From: WJMT01 sp964599635
GTDB lineage: Bacteria; Acidobacteriota; Aminicenantia; Aminicenantales; Aminicenantaceae
DNA length: 64,000 nucleotides
NCBI GenBank assembly: GCA_964599635.1
Contig: CAZRGM010000056.1
Location: 1 to 64,000 of the forward strand
Direction of reading: 5' to 3'
Positions 7,679-16,179 of the stretch are shown one piece after another; the first letter of the stretch is position 1, and the number at the start of each line of letters is the position of its first letter. A program made the position numbers and the translations under genes. The notes under the pieces are model-generated. The model saw nothing but the letters and a program-made list of their open reading frames with translations, had not been told where the DNA came from and ran no database searches.

Positions 7679-8956
7679 TTATCTTGGATTGGGTTTAACT
7701 TTTTTAAACAAAAGTTGTCTTCTCAGCATATCCATTGCTTTTTGTGTGGAGCGAAACTTAATAATACTTCTATCACCTAAAAATTGATTTTTATCAACTT
7801 TAACCCCATTATCCCAGGATAATGCTGTAAATACAAGTCCTGCAGGTTTATCCTTTGTCCCTCCGCCTGGTCCGGCTATTCCTGTTATGGATAATCCATA
7901 ATCGGCCCCTGATTTTTTCCTTATTGCCTCAGCCATTAATCGAGCAACCACAGAACTGACGGCTCCCTTTCTCTGAAGGATACTTTCCTTGATTCCTAAC
8001 AACTGGATTTTGGATTCATTGGAATAAACTTGGACTCCCTGCAAAAAATATCGGGAGCTTCCGGGAACATTCGTAATCCGGTGACCCAAAAGTCCTCCCG
8101 TACAGGATTCTGCCGTAGAGAGAGTTTTTTTATTTTTTGTCAACAATTTCCCAATAACCTCCTCCAGTTTTTCTCCATCTTTTGAAAAGATATAGCTTTT
8201 CAAACGATGGCTTATGGAACCAAGGAGGGGTTTGATCTGGTTTGCGGCTTCTCTTGAGGAAGACGTGGAATAACTGGTTATATGTATCTCGATTTGTCCT
8301 GGGTAGGATAGAAATGATAGATTGAGATCAGGAGAAAGGGGATAAAGGTCCTGAATCATAGCTTCTGTTTCGGATTCTGTTAACCCTGTTATTTTTAAGA
8401 CCTTGCGGAAAATGAATCCTGTTTTATATTTTTTTATTCTGGGAAGAACTTCAGACTCGAACATTGATTTCAATTCGTTAGGAGGACCTGGAAGAAGAAT
8501 AAAAATCAATCCGGAATCTTCAATCCACATTCCCGGAGCTGTCCCCACTTTATTTTTAATAATTTTAGAACCCTTTATGATAGAAGCCTGTTTTTGACTT
8601 GAAGAGGCTATTTTGAGTCCTCTGGTGTAAAGCCTTTTTTTAATGGCTTCAAACACATCACTCCTGAATTCCATTTCTCTCCCCAGAAATTCGGAAAACA
8701 CTTCTCGAGTTATATCATCACTAGTAGGGCCCAGCCCTCCTATAACAAAAATCATATGGGCTCTCTTTGAGGCTTGACTAAAGCAGTCCAATAAGGAATC
8801 ATGATCATCACCGACAATGGTTTTATAAGTGACCTTATGCCCTAAAGCATTTAGTTGGGATGTAATATAAAGGGAATTTGTATCCTGGTAAAAAGGGGTC
8901 AAAAGCTCAGAGCCGACGGCAATAATCTCAACAATCAATTTGTTTTTTTCGCTCAT
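7679..8956 (-). CDS. cinA: CinA: molybdopterin-binding-like domain plus NMN amidohydrolase domain
   Basis: The N-terminal MoCF-biosynthesis-like domain (about residues 8-175) has IIAVGSELL and FVIGGLGPTSDD. The C-terminal CinA/PncC domain (about 260-415) has TAESCTGGLLGHRITNVPGS, with the serine nucleophile region, and SITGIAGPGGGT. Family members deamidate nicotinamide mononucleotide and carry ADP-ribose pyrophosphatase activity in NAD recycling; the competence link is historical. The length of 425 aa is usual. It overlaps pgpA by 4 bp and is followed by thpR after 11 bp. Confidence 0.94.
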   Translation of the reverse strand: MSEKNKLIVEIIAVGSELLTPFYQDTNSLYITSQLNALGHKVTYKTIVGDDHDSLLDCFSQASKRAHMIFVIGGLGPTSDDITREVFSEFLGREMEFRSDVFEAIKKRLYTRGLKIASSSQKQASIIKGSKIIKNKVGTAPGMWIEDSGLIFILLPGPPNELKSMFESEVLPRIKKYKTGFIFRKVLKITGLTESETEAMIQDLYPLSPDLNLSFLSYPGQIEIHITSYSTSSSREAANQIKPLLGSISHRLKSYIFSKDGEKLEEVIGKLLTKNKKTLSTAESCTGGLLGHRITNVPGSSRYFLQGVQVYSNESKIQLLGIKESILQRKGAVSSVVARLMAEAIRKKSGADYGLSITGIAGPGGGTKDKPAGLVFTALSWDNGVKVDKNQFLGDRSIIKFRSTQKAMDMLRRQLLFKKVKPNPR

Positions 8957-9402
8957 GTTAAAATGATAAAAACATTAATAAGGATGCTGGTATAAATCCC
9001 TGCAATAATATCATCAAGCATGATGCCCCAACCTCTAGAAAATTTTTCTGCTCTTTTTATGTAGAAAGGTTTGATAATGTCAAAAAAGCGGAAGAGTAAA
9101 AAAGCGGACAAAATTAAAAACCAAGATGGTTTCAACATAAAAAGAGCCACTAGCTGGCCTAGGACTTCATCAATCACCACCTCACCGGGATCATCAATAT
9201 TTGTTAAAGAAGTGTATTTGGAGGACGTGATAACGCCTAAAATATAGGTCAATAAAAACAATATCAGCACATAGGGCCAAATGAGTTTATGGAGCGCATA
9301 TTTATAAATAATAACGGTCATAAAGCTGGCTAAAGTTCCCGGAGCGACTGGGAAATAGCCCGTTCCCAAAAATGTAGCGATGATCTTTGAAAATAATTTC
9401 AT
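8953..9402 (-). CDS. pgpA: Phosphatidylglycerophosphatase A
   Basis: Membrane phosphatase that removes phosphate from phosphatidylglycerophosphate to give phosphatidylglycerol. The N-terminal GTGYFPVAPGTLAS (about 14-27) and the DDIIAG motif near 128-133 are the PgpA signature, with three to four hydrophobic helices over 149 aa. It overlaps rimO and cinA by 4 bp each. Together with plsY and gpsA it makes this run partly a phospholipid operon. Confidence 0.94.
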   Translation of the reverse strand: MKLFSKIIATFLGTGYFPVAPGTLASFMTVIIYKYALHKLIWPYVLILFLLTYILGVITSSKYTSLTNIDDPGEVVIDEVLGQLVALFMLKPSWFLILSAFLLFRFFDIIKPFYIKRAEKFSRGWGIMLDDIIAGIYTSILINVFIILT

Positions 9403-10724
9403 GATATCAATTCTCCGTATAAGTCATAGCTGTCACATTCAGTGATTTTAAATTTCTCGATTTTTTGCGAAAAATCTTTTTTTTCATTTTGAGTATCAAT
9501 ATAGACAATTCCATCCACTTCAGGAGCTTGATACTGAGTTCTTCCAATCAAAAGAGAAGGATCTTCTTTCAGCCTTCCTTCAACAATGATATCCATCCAT
9601 CGGTTTAAGTATTTTTTGTTTTTTTTTGCTGAAATTTCCGATTGAATCTCCATGACTTCGTTCTTTCTTTTGACCTTGGTCTCATGACTCAATGGGTCTC
9701 CAAGTTTGTATCCCTCGGTGTTTTTTTCTCTGGAATAGGTAAAGACCCCCAAATGATCAAACTCTGCCGCACAGACAAAATTTTTCAATTCTTCAAACTC
9801 TTTTTTATTCTCCCCAGGGAATCCTACTATTAAAGTGGTTCTTATAACGACATCCGGAACTTTTTTTCTCATCTTATCTAACAATTTTAAGGCTTGAGCA
9901 CCATCCATTCCTCTCTTCATCCTGTCTAATATCTTACGGTTCGAATGCTGAAAAGGGCAGTCAACATAAGAGCATATTTTAGGTTCGTTGAGTATTTCTA
10001 TCAGAGATTCGTTGATTTCTTCAGGATAAGAATACAAAATTCTTATCCATTTCATTTTTTTGATTCGGATAAGTTCTTTCAAAAGGGAAGTAAGCCCATT
10101 CTTCTCTCCAAGATCTCTTCCGTAATTTGTGGAATCCTGAGAAATTATGTTTATTTCTTTGATCCCCTTTTCAGCCAACGCTTCTATTTCATTGACAATG
10201 GATGAAATTGGGCGAGATTGATAAGGTCCTTTAATAAAAGGAATGGCACAAAAAGAACATTGATGAGAACATCCTTCTGAAATTTTGACATAGGCCCATG
10301 AGGAAGGAGTTGAAAGATATCGAGGAGAGTGATGATCATATAAAAAACATTTATCTGATTTTTTAAAGGAAGTTCCGTTTATGATATCACCAATATGGCT
10401 GAAATCTTTCACCCCAGTCCATTGATCGACCTCAGGGAACTTATTTTTTAACTTCTCTGGACATCTCTCAACATAACAACCCGCAACTATAATCTTTTTT
10501 ACCCCTCTGGCTTTGTGCTTGGCATTGAGGGCCTTTTTTATAACTGATTCTGATTCGATTCTCGCTTCCTCAATGAATCCACAAGTATTAATAATGATAA
10601 TATCTGCTTTTTCGATATCTGTGCTGATTTGATAACCTTCCCCATCTAGATAACCCAACATAACTTCGCTGTCCACTAGATTTTTGGCACAACCAAGGCT
10701 GATCAGCATTATTTTTTTCATCAT
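9399..10724 (-). CDS. rimO: Ribosomal protein S12 methylthiotransferase
   Basis: A radical-SAM methylthiotransferase that modifies Asp89 of ribosomal protein S12. The N-terminal UPF0004 domain carries SLGCAKNLVDSE (Cys near 13) and two further cysteines in INTCGF and AGCYVERCPE that hold an auxiliary cluster. The radical-SAM motif GCSHQCSFCAIPFIKG is near 151-166. A C-terminal TRAM-like region follows after about 370. The NLVDSE signature favours RimO over MiaB. 441 aa is normal. Two adjacent Met codons open the frame, so the true start may be one codon later. It heads the overlapping rimO-pgpA-cinA-thpR-plsY-gpsA run. Confidence 0.95.
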   Translation of the reverse strand: MMKKIMLISLGCAKNLVDSEVMLGYLDGEGYQISTDIEKADIIIINTCGFIEEARIESESVIKKALNAKHKARGVKKIIVAGCYVERCPEKLKNKFPEVDQWTGVKDFSHIGDIINGTSFKKSDKCFLYDHHSPRYLSTPSSWAYVKISEGCSHQCSFCAIPFIKGPYQSRPISSIVNEIEALAEKGIKEINIISQDSTNYGRDLGEKNGLTSLLKELIRIKKMKWIRILYSYPEEINESLIEILNEPKICSYVDCPFQHSNRKILDRMKRGMDGAQALKLLDKMRKKVPDVVIRTTLIVGFPGENKKEFEELKNFVCAAEFDHLGVFTYSREKNTEGYKLGDPLSHETKVKRKNEVMEIQSEISAKKNKKYLNRWMDIIVEGRLKEDPSLLIGRTQYQAPEVDGIVYIDTQNEKKDFSQKIEKFKITECDSYDLYGELIS

Positions 10725-10804
10725 ATTGACTGAATATAAATGACAATACCTGTAAACTCTTGATATTGGCCACAGATCATCACTGGCTTAAAAACAATCC
10801 CCAA

Positions 10805-12097
10805 TCAAGGGTAAATTCGGTAAAGCAGTCTGGGAAATGGAATCGTTTCTCGAATATGTTTGATGTTGCAAATCCAAGCTGCCATACGTTCTATCCCCAA
10901 GCCAAAACCAGAGTGGGGGACAGATCCATATTTCCTTAAATCAAGATACCATTCATAGTCCTTTTGGGGTAGATTATGTTCTTTTATCTTTTTTTTGAGA
11001 AGTTCAATATCATGAATCCTTTGACCGCCACCTATGATCTCCCCATATCCCTCTGAGGCAAGAACATCCAAACCCAATACAAGATCAGGCCGTTGATCAT
11101 CAGGCTGCATATAGAATGCTTTGATTTCAGCAGGAAAATGGGTGATGCAAACCGGTTTTTTGAATATCCTTGAAATCAGAGTTTCTTCAGGTGCTCCAAA
11201 ATCATCACCGAAATTTAAGGGTCTTCCTTTCTTCTTAAGTTTTTTCAGAACTTCCTCATAGGTAACTCTGGGGAAGGGTCTTTTAACCTGCTCCAGAGGC
11301 TTTGTGTCTCTCTCCAAAATTTCAAGCTCTGTTTTTTTGTTCTCTAAGATCCTTTCGATTATATAAATAACCAGGTCCTCACTTAATCTTTTTATGTCTT
11401 CCAGTTCTGCAAAAGCGATCTCAGGTTCAACCATCCAGAATTCGATCAGATGCCTTCTCGTCTTAGACTTTTCAGCTCTAAATGTGGGCCCGAAACAGTA
11501 GACTTTTCCAAAAGCCATGGCGGTCGCTTCGTTATAAAGCTGTCCGCTTTGACTGAGAAAAGCACTCTGATTAAAATATTTAGTTTCAAAAAGGGTTGTG
11601 GTCCCCTCACAGGCACTGGGAGTAAGGATAGGAGTATCCATCAATCGAAAGCCTCTATTGTCAAAAAAATCCCTAATGGCCCTTATCAATTCAGCCCTAA
11701 TCTGAAGCACTGCATTTTGTTTTCGTGATCTCAACCAGAGATGTCGATTCTTCATAAGAAAAGAAATCCCGTGTTTTTTAGGAGTGATGGGATAGGATTC
11801 CGCAATCTGTATAATCTCAATGCCACTAACGCTTATTTCATAACCTCCAGGTGCTCTCTGTTCCTTTTTGACTTTTCCTCTCATGTAAAGCGAAGATTCC
11901 TGTGTTAATTGATCGAAATTTTTAAAAAGAGGGCTGTCTTTCTGTGTGCTGTAGATCATTCCCTGGACATACCCGGTTCCATCCCTTACAACTAAAAATC
12001 TTATCTTTCCGCTCGAACGCTTCTGATAAACCCAACCTCGGATTTCTATTTCTTGATTCTCATATTTTGGAAGGTTTTCAATATAAACCCATCTCAT
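10805..12097 (-). CDS. asnS: Asparaginyl-tRNA synthetase
   Basis: Class IIb aminoacyl-tRNA synthetase that charges tRNA-Asn. An N-terminal OB-fold anticodon-binding domain (about 15-105, beginning EIEIRGWVYQKRSSGKI) is followed by the catalytic core with motif 2 FGPTFRAEKSKTRRHLIEFW (about 206-225) and motif 3 GFGLGIERMAAW near the C-terminus. 430 aa is the usual length. The ending IRETIPFPR is characteristic of AsnS rather than AspS. It lies 80 bp upstream of rimO on the same strand. The tRNA-Asn gene is also in this window, at 39185. Confidence 0.95.
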   Translation of the reverse strand: MRWVYIENLPKYENQEIEIRGWVYQKRSSGKIRFLVVRDGTGYVQGMIYSTQKDSPLFKNFDQLTQESSLYMRGKVKKEQRAPGGYEISVSGIEIIQIAESYPITPKKHGISFLMKNRHLWLRSRKQNAVLQIRAELIRAIRDFFDNRGFRLMDTPILTPSACEGTTTLFETKYFNQSAFLSQSGQLYNEATAMAFGKVYCFGPTFRAEKSKTRRHLIEFWMVEPEIAFAELEDIKRLSEDLVIYIIERILENKKTELEILERDTKPLEQVKRPFPRVTYEEVLKKLKKKGRPLNFGDDFGAPEETLISRIFKKPVCITHFPAEIKAFYMQPDDQRPDLVLGLDVLASEGYGEIIGGGQRIHDIELLKKKIKEHNLPQKDYEWYLDLRKYGSVPHSGFGLGIERMAAWICNIKHIRETIPFPRLLYRIYP

Positions 12098-12220
12098 AAT
12101 GGGAAAGATTATAAAAGATATTTATTGAGAAGTAAACAGTTCACTTTTTTCTTTTTAACGGATCCGATGATTTGAATTGTGCGGGTCATTCATATAAAAT
12201 CTTATTCAGCTCTCAAAAAA

Positions 12221-12754
12221 ATGTCTAAAGCCAAATCATTTAAAGAACGGAAATTGATCACAGGGCTCATAGCGAGTCGACCGGAAGTATTCCATAGGAC
12301 TGAAGATGAGCTTCAGAATCTATTTGGTCCCATAGATACGGAAAGCTCTTTCTTTGATTTTAATTATACAGATTACTATTCAAGACAGATGGGAGGAGTT
12401 CCTCTAAATAGAAAATTTTTAAGCTTTGAAAAATTGATAAAACCAGAAAGATTAAGCGAAATCAAAATAACGACGAATTATTTGGAGAATAAAATCAAAA
12501 AAAGTCTTCGCAGCCCTCATCGCATTGTGAATATAGATCCAGGTATCCTCAATTCTTCTTCACTGATAATGGCGACAGTCAAAGACTTTGCTCACCGGAT
12601 CCCTTTAAGAGACGGTATCTATGGCCACCTGGAATTATTGTTTGGGAAAAATGATATAAGAACCCTTGACTGGACCTATCCAGACTTTAAAAAAGGCATC
12701 TATCATTCTTTTTTTTGGGAAGTCAGAAAAAAATATCTTGAACAGTTAAGATAG
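12221..12754 (+). CDS. DUF4416 family protein
   Basis: A protein of 177 aa (191 if translation starts at the GTG at 12179). I recognise it as DUF4416: the opening KLITGLIASRPEVF, the FxFxYTDYY pattern, then the closing TLDWTYPDFK and HSFFWEVRKKYL. Function is unknown; the family is common in deltaproteobacteria and related lineages. The ATG at 12221 matches where family members normally begin, but neither candidate has a clear ribosome-binding site. It is divergent from asnS and convergent with the cysteine desulfurase gene, 4 bp away. Confidence 0.8.
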   Translation: MSKAKSFKERKLITGLIASRPEVFHRTEDELQNLFGPIDTESSFFDFNYTDYYSRQMGGVPLNRKFLSFEKLIKPERLSEIKITTNYLENKIKKSLRSPHRIVNIDPGILNSSSLIMATVKDFAHRIPLRDGIYGHLELLFGKNDIRTLDWTYPDFKKGIYHSFFWEVRKKYLEQLR

Positions 12755-12758
12755 AATA

Positions 12759-13910
12759 TCAGTCATTGATCCCTGAGGATATCTTTCTTAGATTACCTAT
12801 GATTTCAGGGAGTTCCTCTAGGACCGTAATGATATCATCTTCTGTATTGAATCTTCCGATTGAAAACCTAATGCAGGAGCGCGCTTGTTCGGGGGAAAGT
12901 CCTATGGCTGTCAGGACATGGGAGACTTCATCAGAATCTTCACTGCAGGCTGAACCTGTTGAAACATAGATTCCTTTGGTAGCGAGAGCCAGCAACACAG
13001 CCTCCGCCTCTAATCCAAGAAAAGAAAAATTCAATGTCGTTTTTATTCGATCCTTATCTGATCCATTAAATTTGAGTTCAGGAATGCTGGATTCAATTCC
13101 TTTTTTCAGCTGATCTGCCAAGACATCAAGCCTTTTTTTATCTTTTTTCAGCCGTTCCCTGGATATTTTGGAAGCTTCTCCAAATCCGACAATACCGGCT
13201 GTGTTTTCTGTTCCAGCCCTTATTTTACCTTCCTGGTGCCCTCCGTGGATAAGAGGAAATATTTTGGTTCCCTTTCTGACATATAAAGCTCCCACTCCTT
13301 TTGGACCATAAATTTTATGGGCGGATAGAGATAAAAAGTCAACCCCAAGCTGATGAACATCAAATTTCAATTTCCCAAATGTCTGAACAGCGTCAGTATG
13401 CACCAATACATTTTTCTTTTTAGCAATCTCTACAATATCTCTTATGGGTTGTAGGGTGCCGATTTCATTGTTTGCGTGCATGATAGAGACCAATGCTGTT
13501 TTTGATGTCACTTTCCTTTCAAGTACATCTAAGTCCACGAATCCATTGTTATCAACTGGAATAAAGGTCACTTTTTTCCCTGATTTTTCTAAATAACGGG
13601 CTGTCTCAATAACAGCAGGGTGTTCAATTGCGGAAGTGACAAATTCGTCTTTTTCAGGATGAGACTCCATAACTCCTCTTATGGCAAAATTATCTGATTC
13701 TGTTCCTGAGGCAGTAAAAATGATTTCACTTCTTTCGGCTCCTAGTGCTTCTGCTATACTCTCTCTGGCCTCATTTATGGATTCTTTCGCCTCTCTTCCA
13801 ATAGGATAAAGAGAAGAAGGATTCCCAAAGTGCTTCTCAAGAAATAAGGACATCTTTCGACAGACTTGAGGATCAACCCTTGTGGTTGCATTATTATCAA
13901 GATAAATCAT
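12759..13910 (-). CDS. Cysteine desulfurase (NifS/IscS type)
   Basis: PLP enzyme that takes sulfur from cysteine for Fe-S clusters and thiolated cofactors. The N-terminus MIYLDNNATT is the NifS/IscS signature. The PLP-binding lysine sits in LSLSAHKIYGPKG (near 200) and the active-site cysteine in STGSACSEDSDE (near 327). 383 aa is typical. No iscU, nifU or iscA lies beside it. It is downstream of serA on the same strand, separated by about 70 bp that hold a Y-type repeat end. It could equally serve tRNA thiolation; the sequence alone does not say. Confidence 0.92.
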   Translation of the reverse strand: MIYLDNNATTRVDPQVCRKMSLFLEKHFGNPSSLYPIGREAKESINEARESIAEALGAERSEIIFTASGTESDNFAIRGVMESHPEKDEFVTSAIEHPAVIETARYLEKSGKKVTFIPVDNNGFVDLDVLERKVTSKTALVSIMHANNEIGTLQPIRDIVEIAKKKNVLVHTDAVQTFGKLKFDVHQLGVDFLSLSAHKIYGPKGVGALYVRKGTKIFPLIHGGHQEGKIRAGTENTAGIVGFGEASKISRERLKKDKKRLDVLADQLKKGIESSIPELKFNGSDKDRIKTTLNFSFLGLEAEAVLLALATKGIYVSTGSACSEDSDEVSHVLTAIGLSPEQARSCIRFSIGRFNTEDDIITVLEELPEIIGNLRKISSGIND

Positions 13911-13920
13911 GATTCACTCA

Positions 13921-13960
13921 ATTATACCTGACCTGTTTATAAAAAAAAAGTTAATTAAAA
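13921..13960. repeat. Y-type repeat end (partial)
   Basis: TTATACCTGACCTGTTTATAAAAAAAAAG resembles the terminal inverted repeat of the Y element (see 47809-47950), in particular the copy at 16052. Only one end is visible, in the serA-desulfurase gap. Confidence 0.55.
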
Positions 13961-13980
13961 AGGTTCAATTGATAGATTTT

Positions 13981-14889
13981 TTATAAATATCTTTTTTTAA
14001 GTATGTTAACAACTTCCAATCCAGCTCTTCTCTGTCCCTCTGAACAGGCAGCTCCTATATGAGGAGTGACAAGGACATTTGGATGATCGATGAGTTCAAA
14101 GTCCTCAGGAGGTTCAGTCTCACAAACATCCATCGCTGCGGCCCTGACTTTCTCTTCTTTCAGGGCTTTTAAGAGAGCTTTTTCATCAACTACGCCCCCC
14201 CGTGCTGCGTTAACCACCACCACTCCTTGTTTCATCTTTGAAAACTCGTCATCGCTTATGATATGTCTGGTTTTTTCTGTTAAAGGAAGATGAAGAGATA
14301 TGATATCAGCTTGTCTTAAGAGGTCATCAAAAGAAACCTGCTTGATATCGAGGTCTGTTTTTACATCAATGACATCATAAACAATAACCTTCATACCGAA
14401 AGCAAGCGCCCTCTGGGCCACAGCCAATCCAATTCTTCCGCTCCCTATGATTCCCAGTGTCTTCCCATATAGTTCCATTCCTTTGAAGGTTTTTTTCTCC
14501 CATTGATGTGCTTTCATAGACAGATTGCCTCTTCCGTGCTGTCTGACAGCACCCAGCATCAATCCAAACGTATGCTCAGCTACGGAGATAGTGGTTGCCA
14601 TGGGAGTGTTGGCCACGTCAATCGCTTTTTCCTTAGCCGCAGTGAGATCAATGTTGTCAAGTCCTATCCCGGCTCGAATAATGAGCTCCAGGTTAGAGGC
14701 TGCATTGATAACGTTTTTGGTCATTTTAGTCGCACTTCTCACCACAGCTGCGTCATACTCAGGTATGGTTTTTATAAGTTCAGATTCATCCATTCCTGTT
14801 TTTACAGTTATGTCGAATTCCGATATAGATTCGAGTTCTTTTAATGCATCAGGGTGAAGTGCATCACATACTAATATTTTTTTTATCAT
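13981..14889 (-). CDS. serA: D-3-phosphoglycerate dehydrogenase (short form)
   Basis: First step of serine synthesis, oxidising 3-phosphoglycerate with NAD. It has the D-2-hydroxyacid dehydrogenase fold: IRAGIGLDNIDL (about 72-83), the NAD motif LGIIGSGRIG (about 145-154), VNAARGGVVDEKAL, and the catalytic His in VLVTPHIGAACSEGQ near 275. At 302 aa it lacks the C-terminal ACT/intervening domains of long SerA, so serine feedback through an ACT domain is not expected. Its start overlaps the preceding aminotransferase gene by 4 bp. That pairing supports SerA over other hydroxyacid dehydrogenases. Confidence 0.88.
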   Translation of the reverse strand: MIKKILVCDALHPDALKELESISEFDITVKTGMDESELIKTIPEYDAAVVRSATKMTKNVINAASNLELIIRAGIGLDNIDLTAAKEKAIDVANTPMATTISVAEHTFGLMLGAVRQHGRGNLSMKAHQWEKKTFKGMELYGKTLGIIGSGRIGLAVAQRALAFGMKVIVYDVIDVKTDLDIKQVSFDDLLRQADIISLHLPLTEKTRHIISDDEFSKMKQGVVVVNAARGGVVDEKALLKALKEEKVRAAAMDVCETEPPEDFELIDHPNVLVTPHIGAACSEGQRRAGLEVVNILKKRYL

Positions 14890-16028
14890 AATTCCTCCTT
14901 TAAAATCTTTTCAGCCGCTTTAATTGACTCTCCAGGTCTGAATTTATATTCTAGTTCGGATAGAGTCATTTCAAGCGCTGATAAAGCAATAATAATATCA
15001 AATCGGCTCATATATCCCAAATGAGAGATTCTAAAAAATTCACCTTTATGGGGATCTTGAGCTCCAGCTATATACACACCATATTTATTATGCATGATAT
15101 CAACCAGCCTAAAACCGTCTATTCCCTTGGGAACTTTGACCGAAGTCAATACATTCCCTGGATTCTCAGCAAGCAGTTCGAGCCCCAAAGCTTTGACTCC
15201 TTCTCTAGCGGCTTCCCCGAGTAATCTGTGATGTGCTATGAGGCTTTCCAGTCCAATTTCTTGAATGATTTCTAAGGCTTTCCTTTGCTGAACAATCAGA
15301 GAAATTCCCGGAGAATAAGGAGTTGTCTTTTTCTCAAAACTCTCTTTCGCCTTTCTAGCATCGAAATAAAATTTCGGGAGAGACGACTTCTCCACAAAAT
15401 TCCAGGCTTTTTGGCTGAATGCGATGTATGAAAGACCGGGGGGAACCATAAAAACCTTTTGAGAACCAGCAATCAAAACATCGATATTCCAGTCATCCAT
15501 GGGACAGGGGACCGCGCCTATTCCTGATATTCCATCAACCACAAATAAGATTTGTTTATCTCTAAGGACTTCACTATATCCTTTGATATCATAGATCACT
15601 CCAGTAGAAGTTTCTGAAAGGGTCGTGAAAACAGCTTGAACATCAGGATTGGCCAGAAGTTCATCCCGAAGTTTCTCTTTTGGATAAGATTTTCCCCAAT
15701 TGATTTGAATATTTCTTGGCTGAATTCCATATTCTCTGCATATGGAGGTCCATCTATTTCCAAACTTGCCTCCGTTTATAACAATCACTTTATCGCCTGG
15801 AGAAAGGATGTTCACGACAGCTGCTTCCATAGCCCCTGTCCCTGAGGCAGTGAGGATAAACACAGGTTCCTTAGTTTGGAACATATATTGAAGACCTTTG
15901 ACAACATCCATGAATATTTTCGAAAATTCAGGCGTTCTATGATGGATAATGGGTTCGGTAGCAGCGGAAAGGACACTCTCAGGAACGGGGGTAGGCCCAG
16001 GAGAAAGGAGGTATTTTTTCTTTATCAT
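14886..16028 (-). CDS. Class-V aminotransferase (serine-pyruvate / alanine-glyoxylate / phosphoserine type)
   Basis: A PLP enzyme of 380 aa. The start KKYLLSPGPTPVPESVL and FILTASGTGAMEAAVVNIL are typical of the AGXT/SPT branch. The Schiff-base lysine is in IAGSQKVFMVPPGL (near 192) and the preceding Asp in FVVDGISGIGAV. Members of this branch act as alanine-glyoxylate or serine-pyruvate aminotransferases, and in organisms lacking classical SerC they substitute as phosphoserine aminotransferase. The 4-bp overlap with serA makes the phosphoserine role the better guess. It is divergent from the Tat-exported homologue that follows. Confidence 0.88.
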   Translation of the reverse strand: MIKKKYLLSPGPTPVPESVLSAATEPIIHHRTPEFSKIFMDVVKGLQYMFQTKEPVFILTASGTGAMEAAVVNILSPGDKVIVINGGKFGNRWTSICREYGIQPRNIQINWGKSYPKEKLRDELLANPDVQAVFTTLSETSTGVIYDIKGYSEVLRDKQILFVVDGISGIGAVPCPMDDWNIDVLIAGSQKVFMVPPGLSYIAFSQKAWNFVEKSSLPKFYFDARKAKESFEKKTTPYSPGISLIVQQRKALEIIQEIGLESLIAHHRLLGEAAREGVKALGLELLAENPGNVLTSVKVPKGIDGFRLVDIMHNKYGVYIAGAQDPHKGEFFRISHLGYMSRFDIIIALSALEMTLSELEYKFRPGESIKAAEKILKEEL

Positions 16029-16051
16029 CAGAATTTTATAAATTTTTTTTT

Positions 16052-16125
16052 ATTATACCTGACCTATTCATAAAAAAAAATAGTTATGTTTTCATAGTTT
16101 ATTTCATTTTATTTTGACATTACGC
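16052..16125. repeat. Y-type repeat, left end plus part of the core
   Basis: TTATACCTGACCTATTCATAAAAAAAAA followed by a sequence resembling the Y core (ATGTTTTCAT then TTTATTTC). It fills the gap between two divergent class-V aminotransferase genes. The right end is not recognisable. Confidence 0.6.
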
Positions 16126-16179
16126 TTTATGTTTATAGAGGGCTGTGATATTTTAAAAAATAAAAAAGGAGCATCAAAA

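Noticed and set aside
14503..14857. Two overlapping antisense ORFs of about 110 codons within serA
   Set aside because: Shadows of serA; no ribosome-binding site and no family resemblance.
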